From contig CM033406.1 in the NCBI GenBank assembly GCA_019426215.1, positions 7,699,146-7,763,145 of the forward strand: a stretch of 64,000 nt of DNA, read 5' to 3'. The position numbers and the translations under genes were made by a program. Below the pieces are notes generated by a model, which saw only the letters and a program-made list of their open reading frames with translations, was not told the DNA's origin and did no database searches. Positions 60,104-64,000 of the stretch are shown here, piece after piece. This DNA is from Buddleja alternifolia. Lineage: Eukaryota > Streptophyta > Magnoliopsida > Lamiales > Scrophulariaceae. The first letter of the stretch is position 1; each line of letters starts with the position of its first letter.

Positions 60104-60479
60104 ACTCATTCCTATTTCATCTCTCTATATGTGGTCTACAATTCTTTTCATTGAAGCATAAGCTTCAAATTTCACTCATCATTTTTTTTAAGAATTTGAA
60201 ATTTAAGAAAATATTTCATTGTAGCATGTAATAAGTAGATACATTTGAGTGTGGTGTGTTGATGAAAAGGGTTGTTTTGATGTTTAGGTGAAGAAATTGA
60301 ATATGCACAAATAAGTTAGTTGAGTTGTGTTGAGGAAAATGAGTTGCATGATGAAAAATGATGACGGATTGCTGATAATTGTTAATATGATGATAGATGT
60401 TCACGTGTGTCTGTATCCTAGTTAGCTCGACTTTGTTGGGTAGTAAAAGTTGGGTAGGTTATTAAGATCGGGTATTAGG

Positions 60480-61530
60480 TGTGATACCCCTCATATTATC
60501 TAGCAATATCATCTTGTTTATATATTTTATATGTGCATTTTGGGTAATTATTTTAAAATTAGGAGAATGTAGCAATCGAGTGTTTTCTTGATTAGTATAC
60601 TTATTGAGACAGTCGAGATTACTTTAGTCGATACAGTTACTAGTTAAAGGTTATTATTATTAATAATAATATTATTATTATTATCTAAAAAAATTAGAAT
60701 AATAGGGTCATCACATTATTTCCTTGAGAAATTACTCATGTAATGTCTATCTTTCTTTCGAGGTTAAGGAATAAACTCCTAACCTTATTAAATTCACTGA
60801 CTCTAACTCAAGTGTGAATTTGGGGACCAAATTCTTTTAAGGAGGGGAGAGTGTGATACCCCTCGTATTATCGAGCAATATCATCTTGTTATAAATTTTG
60901 TATGTGCATTTTGAGTAATCATTTTAAAATTAGGAGAATGTAGCAATCGAATGTTTTCTTGATTAGTATACTTATTGAGACAGCCGAGATTACTTTAGTC
61001 GATATAGTTACTAGTTAAAGGTTATTATTATTATGATTATTATCTAAAGAAGTTAGAATAATGGGGTCATCACATTATTTCCTAAGAAATTAGATTACTT
61101 GTTTTATTATATAATAGTATTAACATGTTAATAGTTGATTTTGACAAGAAGAAGACCTTAGCTATTAAATGATATCTATGCGGGACTTGAATGGTACATG
61201 ATTGAGTTTAGGGATTGAAAAGAAAATTCAAAAGAAAAGAGAAGAAATAAAAGAATTGCACAAAATTCCTCAAGCTGCTACGCCTTAGAGACCTTTCATC
61301 TTCTACTCTCCCATTCAAGACAAAAAAAAAGGGGGGGGGGGTGAGAAAGGATGTCATCACTCCCATGCCTGCTACACATACTCACACAACAGTCTTCAAT
61401 TTTTCAGACCAATCTCTACATTGGAGCAAATCAAAGGTATTATTATTTGGAGACCCATTTGTGATTTTGTAAAAAAGTCTAAGTTCTAGAGTATATAGTA
61501 TTGCATTTGCATTAAACTAGCTAGATCCAA
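60480..61530 (+). mobile_element. Ty3/gypsy LTR remnant pair, unit 2
   Basis: Same layout as unit 1: truncated LTR start at 60,480, polypurine tract AAGGAGGGGAGAG ending at 60,851, second LTR start at 60,852. The 372-bp spacing is preserved, so the internal loss predates the tandem duplication. A poly-purine slip near 61,322 (A9G10 here against A14G5 in unit 1) distinguishes the copies. Confidence 0.6.
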
Positions 61531-61900
61531 GAGTTTTATCTTTGATTCTAGTGTTTAATTGATAATCTTGATGTTTTATCGAAGAAGAGTTCACATGCAT
61601 GTTGATGATACAATTGTTCAAGAAATTTGTCTTAAATTTCGAAATACTTTTGAAGGATAAGATGAAAGAGTTATTCTTCAAAAAATTTACTGTATATACC
61701 TGTGCATGTTTAGTGTGTCTCTACAAAATTTCAACCTTTTTGGAGTTTTAGTGAATTTTATAAAAATTCATCTTAAGGACGTGTTTGGACACGTCTTCCC
61801 ATTCGAGCTCCTTTTATATAAAATATCGGACGGTCTGATCGTGCTCTCCAGAGAGCTCTTCTAAGCTCAGCATGATAGATCTAGCACTATCCGTAGTGAC

Positions 61901-62612
61901 TTTGCTACTCGCTGTTCATTGAGGTCAACATATATCCCCTGACTTTATAGTTACCAGAGATCCAATCCATGAAGGGAAGACGAACTTCCTCATCTTCATT
62001 AGGGCCTGGCCTAGAAGAATGATTTGTTTCTAGCACATATTCCAAAGATTCATCATTGAGAACTATTCTCAATTTTTTGATCCAATCATTTCTTCTCAAG
62101 CATTTCTTCAAGAGGGTTGTTAACCATTTTGAGAGAGATAAGAAAAATAACTGCTGAGAATAAAGAAAGATTCAATTACGTTATTATGTTGTACACCAAG
62201 GAAAATTAGACAGGACTTTAAATTTTCACTTGGCTCCCACCATATTTTTCAAATCATTGCACTTCAAACTGCAATATTCAAAAATCTTATTGGAAAGACT
62301 TCGTAGTGAGTGATTGAGTTCTTTAATAAATTCGGTGAGTTGCAACCCTTAATGATATGGCTCACTAATTTTATTAAAGTGGCAAACCTTGCCAGCATCG
62401 TCAAACATGTGTTTCAATCTTTATTTGGCTCATAGATCACGCGACGACAACTTTTTAACAATTTATAGGTTGTGATCTATCTGAACTTGAGCCCATCAAC
62501 TTCCTTCAATCTAACAATTGAATTCCAAATAACATAAATAATTAGTTTATATAATATAGCATAAATAGACACAATCTAATTCCTCATCGACATCTGGGGC
62601 ATATAGATAACA
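61901..62612 (-). mobile_element. Copia 5' fragment, unit 2
   Basis: Equivalent of 56,955-57,666 at an offset of about 4,946, with the same gag N-terminus and LTR-like start. One residue differs in the gag frame (MDWISG for MDWIFG). Confidence 0.85.
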
Positions 62613-64000
62613 AATCCTTCTTCACAATTTTTGGTGTTTATTTCGTCGACTAGTGTAGGCCTCTAGTATAGCTGATGCGCATTCGTCTCCGTCCTTAGAG
62701 CAGGCGGTGCTTTTAGGGTTTGCTTCAAACCCTAATCTTGAATTTTCTTCTTCAGTCCGTACAACGTCTACAACTGCGCAAAGCAACAAAATTGAAATCC
62801 TTAATGATGCTGCACAGTTGGCCACTCAAGACTAATAATTTAAAGTGACCTTGGGGGCTTAAGGTGAACCCTAATTCTTCGAATTTGCAGAATTCTGTTG
62901 TGCATGGTTCAACAATGGCGGCTGAAGGGGGTTCAAGAAGTTACGTTTATTTCATCGAGCACGTCCGAACGCTTCGAGCAGAATGATTTAGCTTCCACAT
63001 TTGAAAGTTATGTTTCCCGCGTTCGAACATCGCAGTCAGGTTTAAAATCGAAAGCTCATCCTCAGAGTTTTTGATTGGAAATGTACGGGTGGGGCAAAAG
63101 TGATGCAAAGAAATTCTATGTCTACTCAGTTTAAAGAATCTATACGGGCTGCACTTCACTATGTGAGGTTGAAGTGATCAATGGACAAACTTTCATTAGG
63201 TCTCAATGGGAACATGTGATAGCAGGTAAGCAAAGGTGGAAGTTTACTCTGGTGGGTTATTTCATTGCCAAAAGGCCATACTTTTCTGGATTTAAGAGAT
63301 TCTTTTCATTGATTTGGACAGGAATTACTGAAATCAAAACAAGGAGCACAGGGTTCTACTTCATCACATTTGAGATGATGAACGAGGTTTTGGAAGGGGG
63401 ACTGTGGCTGTTTGAAGGTCAAGTAATTTTCCTTAAACAATGGTGCGAAGGTGTAACTTTAGAGAAACAGTCTCCTAAGGTTGAGCACTAGCTAGTGCAG
63501 TAGGGAAACCATTGTACATGGATGCTATTACTTTACGTATGGATAGAATTGACTATGCACGGGTCTGTGTGAGCGAGAATGTATATGCTGATTTCCCTGG
63601 CCACACATATCAGAATCAGGCGATTTTTACTGGCACATGTAAAATAGCGATAGAGTATGATTGGCGACCTCGAATTTATAAGGCATGTCAGTCATTCGTG
63701 CATGATAGTAAACTCAGACTAAGGAAGCTCGACCACTGGTGGATATATATATTCCTAAACAAGGAAGGTGAAGAGGAATAGTGCGGAAATGGAATAGCGA
63801 ATAGTGTCAAGGAAAAAAGGATGGAAATGGGTAAAGATAATAATAGTGTGCGTAGGCACCCTCTACTAGCATGGCTGAGATAATACATCCTTTAGTTCCT
63901 CTCAAGGTACATCTTTGGTTATTGATAATCTAAATCATCGAGACGAGATCGATACAAATAATGTTTAACTGCCGAAAATAAATATGAACATGTGGTTGAT
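62613..64000 (+). mobile_element. LINE D copy, unit 2 (cut by the window end)
   Basis: Same ORF1 sense as 57,667 onward. The DUF4283-like frame is open at 63,174-63,491 and the zinc-knuckle frame at 63,512-63,781. It has lost nine bases relative to unit 1 near 63,367 (FITFEMMNEV against FIKFETFEMMNEV). The window ends before the expected ORF2 start. Confidence 0.85.

Larger units (their letters stand above)
60104..64000. repeat. 5.6-kb tandem repeat, unit 2 (cut by the window end)
   Basis: Repeats unit 1 with a 674-bp deletion (unit-1 bases about 54,783-55,456 are missing at 60,391) and a 14-bp addition near 60,446. After that the offset is about 4,935-4,949. Base 64,000 corresponds to about 59,063. 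Most differences are single substitutions, so the duplication is fairly recent. Confidence 0.92.

Overview
The window looks like seed-plant DNA made of two parts that meet near base 33,780. The left part (1-33,780) has the character of plant mitochondrial DNA: mostly unrecognisable intergenic sequence, the angiosperm-type rps10-cox1 cluster, a group II intron, unedited C-to-U editing-site codons, a plastid-derived atpB/psbA chimera, and small fragments of nuclear retrotransposons. The right part (33,787-64,000) is visibly more AT-rich and is a nest of nuclear-type retrotransposons (L1-type LINEs, Ty1/copia, a Ty3/gypsy remnant). I favour a nuclear chromosome carrying at least 33.8 kb of inserted mitochondrial DNA (a NUMT). 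A mitochondrial genome that has captured nuclear DNA is the alternative, and sequence alone does not settle it.

Left part. Plastid-derived atpB (P-loop deleted) is fused to the 3' two thirds of psbA and its stem-loop flank (3,756-4,975). A copia gag/protease fragment lies at 21.6-22.0 kb, and a LINE zinc-finger/RNase H fragment at 25.7-26.3 kb. On the minus strand rps10 (two exons, a 776-bp group II intron, an apparent ACG start) is followed 171 bp later by cox1. cox1 is broken by a 14-codon in-frame loss and a frameshifting loss of about 94 bp that removes two haem-ligand histidines. A decayed acidic reading frame of unknown origin lies at 30.5-31.3 kb. The rest holds only short open frames that I do not recognise.

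Right part. LINE A (minus, 33,787-38,450) abuts the mitochondrial-type DNA and lacks its 3' end. It is followed by a copia gag/protease fragment (plus), a LINE C reverse-transcriptase fragment (minus), and LINE B (minus). LINE B has been hit twice: by a 224-bp 5'-truncated LINE of the same family with an 18-bp target-site duplication, and by a structurally complete 8,955-bp copia element (44,663-53,617) with 1.66-kb LTRs, a tRNA-iMet primer site, a polypurine tract and a CACAC target-site duplication. The copia coding region is frameshifted and contains stops.

Right end. From 54,495 a 5.6-kb block (AT-rich DNA, gypsy LTR remnant, copia 5' fragment, LINE D) is tandemly repeated, and the second copy runs off the window. 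It carries a 674-bp deletion.

The only gene that looks intact is rps10. No prokaryotic system, CRISPR array, rRNA gene or convincing tRNA gene was seen. The most unusual signals are family-level features of the LINEs: a conserved ATGA stop/start overlap, a 3' end without poly(A), and SYH where the endonuclease SDH motif is expected.
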